NCBI GenBank assembly: GCA_024180945.1
Contig: JAKSGN010000003.1
Coordinates: 3,472,001 to 3,536,000, forward strand
Direction: 5' to 3'
DNA length: 64,000 nucleotides
DNA from: Macrophomina tecta
Taxonomy: Eukaryota > Ascomycota > Dothideomycetes > Botryosphaeriales > Botryosphaeriaceae
Shown here: positions 61,309-64,000 of the stretch, piece by piece
How the letters are laid out: each line of letters begins with the position of its first letter
Numbering within the stretch: position 1 is the stretch's first letter
Notes under the pieces: model-generated
What the model was told of the DNA's origin: nothing
What the model saw: the letters and a program-made list of their open reading frames with translations, nothing else
Database searches by the model: none
Position numbers and translations under genes: made by a program

Positions 61309-62833
61309 ATGGCTGGCGCCTACCTCGCCTCGATGGGCATCAATCTGGATGCCGAGATGGAAAAGATCCAGTTCGCCAACGAGAAACCTCCTCCGCATGA
61401 GTTGGCCGGCACGGACGTCGCCAGGCCGAAATCCAAACCCCGCCATCAGCCTCCTCCGCGCTATTCGGACGTATTCGCCCCAAAACCCATCTCGAGGATC
61501 ACTGCCGCGCGATTGCCCGGCCAGCCTGCTTCCGAGCTGTGGGACATTGGCATCCAGGACGGCCGTATCTCATCCATCGAGAAACACAACGACCGGATTC
61601 CCCGACTGAGCCACCTCCCAGGAGTCTTCGATGCGCACGAGCGACTCGTTGCACCTTCTCTGTGCCATGCGCATATTCACCTTGACAAATGCTTTCTTCT
61701 CCAGGACCCCAAGTACAGCGACCTCGAGATCGTCAATGGAGACTTCCAAGAAGCGATGAGCTTGACTAGCCAGGCCAAGTCTCGCTTCGAGGAGGAGGAT
61801 TTGCTTCGCCGAGGAAGGCAGCTGATCCAGGAGAGCATACACCACGGCGTGACTGCCATGCGCGCTTTTGTCGAGGTAGACGCCGATGTGGAGTTCAAAT
61901 GCCTCGATGCCGGGTTGCAGCTGAAGGCGGAGTTTGCCGACAAGTGCGACGTGCAGATCTGCGCATTTGCTCAATTACCTCTGTTCTCCGGCCTTGACGG
62001 AGGAGAGGTCATCCGCAAGCTCATGACGGCTGCTGCTAAGAGGGATGGCGTTGATGTGCTGGGAAGCACGCCGTACGTCGAGTCTGACGAAATCAAGATG
62101 AAGATGAATGTACGGTGGATCAGCTCTCTTGCTCTCGCTCAAGATAAGTTCCTGGATTTTCACATGGATTACAACCTCGAACAATCCAAGAAGCCCTTCA
62201 TCTGGGACGCCCTGGATATCATCAAGGGACGGTGTTGGGCCGACAGGAAGGGAAAGCTAATCACCATGGGCCACTGCACACGCTTGACCTACTTCGATTC
62301 GGCGGACTGGGCAAAGCTAAGGGAGAGTATCGGAGATCTCCCGGTGGCGTTCGTTGGCCTGCCAACCAGTGATCTGTTCATGATGAGGACTAAGGAGAAC
62401 GTGCGAGGCACTCTCAATGTGCCGAAGTTGATCCAGGAACACGGCCTGCAAGCTGCCATCGCTGTCAACAATGTTGGAAATGCGTTTACGCCGCAGGGGA
62501 ACTGTGACCCGCTGGCGGTTGCCAGCATGGGCGTTGGCGTTTATCAGGCTGCTACCAAGCAAGACACGGAAGTGCTTTTTGTAAGTCGTGTAATTTTCCT
62601 GTCAATCAAGGCATCCGCTGAAAAGTATTTAGGAATGTGTATCGAACAGGGCGAAAGCAGTGATTGGACTGGAGGCGCCTTCCTTCCATTTGAAGCCAGG
62701 CGATCCTGCCGATATGGTGATATTTGATGGTGCTGGCGTTGGTTGGAGGAGTAGGAAGAGTGTGGTGGAAGCGGTCTACGACCCTGGCAACATGAGGACG
62801 ACGATGAAGGGTGGACGCATAACCACAAACTGA
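61309..62833 (+). CDS. Cytosine-deaminase-like amidohydrolase
   Basis: A metal-dependent hydrolase of the amidohydrolase superfamily, nearest in pattern to CodA-like cytosine/isoguanine deaminases; the substrate is not certain. Two exons: 61309-62580 and 62633-62833; the 52-bp intron has donor GTAAGT and acceptor TTTAG; phase 0; 490 residues. Metal-binding motif CHAHIHLDKCF lies at about residues 118-128, with the LDK that marks the CodA group. Later motifs are DFHMDYN (about 283), GHCTRL (about 321) and LPTSDLFMM. The second exon gives the family ending PGDPADMVIFD and EAVYDPGNMRTTMKGGRI, the usual returning beta-sandwich. Reading through the intron gives a false end at 62727. An N-terminal extension of about 50 residues precedes the sandwich domain. 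Confidence 0.88.
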
Positions 62834-64000
62834 TGAATGATTCGTGTCTCGCTTGAGAGTCACGTTTAATGAAACGACTTCCACGCGCTGCAAAGACCTC
62901 ATGGCCGACATGCGAAGCGGATGGGGGAATAAGCTCTTCTCTCCACCGCTACGTGTCTTGAGGTATCGGACATAACGATACCTCATGGGCCGAAAGGTCA
63001 TATTCATCATCCTCAACGCCGACGCCTTGAGGTATTTCCCACATGCCGGGTCACCTGTACACGTCACGATTTTCTTAATTGGCGTGATTGGTAAGACAAG
63101 CAAAGCCTCAACACGTATGACGGGTCCACCGATCAACGTCGGGAAGAGCACAACGCGACGAGGGAATCGGGTGGTGGAGCGGGATAGGTTCTTGGTGTCC
63201 AGACCAGGCATTGGCCTCTTCTTTATCGCACAGCGGGAACGACGCTAGCCAAGGGCTGGACTCGCGGCACCAGGTTTTGCAGAGGCAGAGCGAAAATCAA
63301 ACACGGATGCCCACAGATCAGCGCTGGCGCTGCCTTGGCGGTGACGATCACCCATGGACGCGCAACGCGCAGAGGCCCTTGAATATCGGGAGTGATGAGG
63401 CAGAATCAGGCGCAGTCGAGGGGATAAGGTTGCTCGAGTGCTCCGCCACCTAAGGCCCAGCCGGAGGCTATCGATATGGGCAGGTGATTGGCGCTTGATA
63501 AGGCAGTCAAGCACGCAGGGCGATGATGATGATGGCTGCCCGCAACGTTCCGGATCCGCGCGCGGCCGCTGGGCCGGAACAAGCCACACTGGGCCCAGCG
63601 AGGTAAAGTCCCCTGCGACGGTGACGTGAGGGCGAGGGCGACGAAGCTTGACGAAAAGCTAGTCCCGACGTGCTGCCACCGCCAGGCGTGGGATAACGGC
63701 CGTCACCGGAGCGCGCTGGTGCAGCAGGCGGGAAGGCAGCCCAGCGCGCCCTCGACGTGTGAGGTTGGGGCAGGCCAAGCGCGCAGCCAAGCTCAACGGC
63801 GGGAGCGGTGCCGGGCGCTGCGACGCTGGGAAACGGCTGCGTGCGGTGCCCCCCCGGAAGCCAGGCCGTGGGCTGGCTGCTTCCGGGAGCCAGGCACACA
63901 AGGGCGAGATGCCGTCGAGCCGATGGCCAAGAGGCGCGCGGCCACATGCTGGCGGTTGAGCAGCTTGGTGGCTAGGCGCGACGCGCGGACGGGCAGCGCC
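62834..64000. other. Gene-free right edge
   Basis: About 1.2 kb. A 201-codon minus frame (63211-62606) overlaps the amidohydrolase end and starts without support. From 63.5 kb the sequence becomes very G/C-rich with Arg/Ala/Pro-type frames on both strands and looks like promoter or leader sequence of a gene beyond the window. Confidence 0.5.

Noticed and set aside
62606..63211. 201-codon minus frame at the amidohydrolase 3' end
   Set aside because: Overlaps the real second exon antisense and lacks recognisable features.

Overview
This is a eukaryotic window from a filamentous ascomycete (Pezizomycotina); gene content and style fit Dothideomycetes best, but the class is inference. Evidence: short introns (about 50-220 bp) with GT(A/R)NGT donors and CTAAC/CTGAC-type branch sites close to the acceptor; long, often single-exon, proline/serine/glutamine-rich regulatory proteins; a HET-domain gene; an NCE102-type MARVEL protein; a fungal tannase-family esterase; and no operons. 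I rebuilt exon structures by hand from splice signals and reading-frame continuity.

Layout. 1-1.6 kb: no gene, with an A/T-rich palindromic island. 1.6-9.3 kb: three metabolic genes: a GT28 sterol glucosyltransferase-like protein (-), a short-chain dehydrogenase (-), and phosphoserine phosphatase SER2 (+), the last two sharing a 290-bp divergent promoter. 9.3-12.1 kb: a decayed stretch with a perfect-length hairpin and a broken gene carrying a diverged partial duplicate. 12.1-14.8 kb: a His/Gln/Ala-rich orphan and an NCE102 homologue. 14.8-21 kb: a long gene-poor, C-rich stretch that probably holds the promoter and leader of the PSP1-domain gene. 21-34 kb: four + strand genes (PSP1-domain protein, a four-exon orphan, a J-domain protein, a type II membrane glycosyltransferase-like protein). 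37-46.8 kb: conserved core genes: PDK1/Pkh kinase (-), a conserved fungal disordered protein (+), a CHIP-like TPR/U-box ubiquitin ligase (+), ribosomal protein L15 (+). 47.6-57.5 kb: an accessory block: HET-domain protein, a tiny secreted cysteine-rich protein, a secreted tannase/feruloyl esterase, a Baeyer-Villiger-type monooxygenase and a small one-pass membrane protein. 58.9-62.9 kb: SWI/SNF subunit SNF12 (-) and a cytosine-deaminase-like amidohydrolase (+), divergent.

How the genes relate. There is no single pathway. The core genes cover sphingolipid/TOR-linked signalling and plasma-membrane domains (PDK1/Pkh and NCE102 are both known eisosome-linked proteins in yeast), protein quality control (CHIP-like, J-domain), translation (L15) and chromatin (SNF12). 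The accessory block looks like an environment- or host-facing set: four of its five genes have a clear TATA box 90-121 bp upstream of the ATG.

Most interesting: (1) a 57-residue secreted protein with eight cysteines encoded by two short exons at 50240-50475, too short for ordinary ORF scans; (2) two introns, in the PDK1 PH domain (54 bp) and in the SNF12 SWIB domain (51 bp), that are multiples of three and free of stops, so retention would silently insert 18 or 17 residues into a key domain; (3) the decayed duplicated gene and hairpin at 9.8-10.9 kb.
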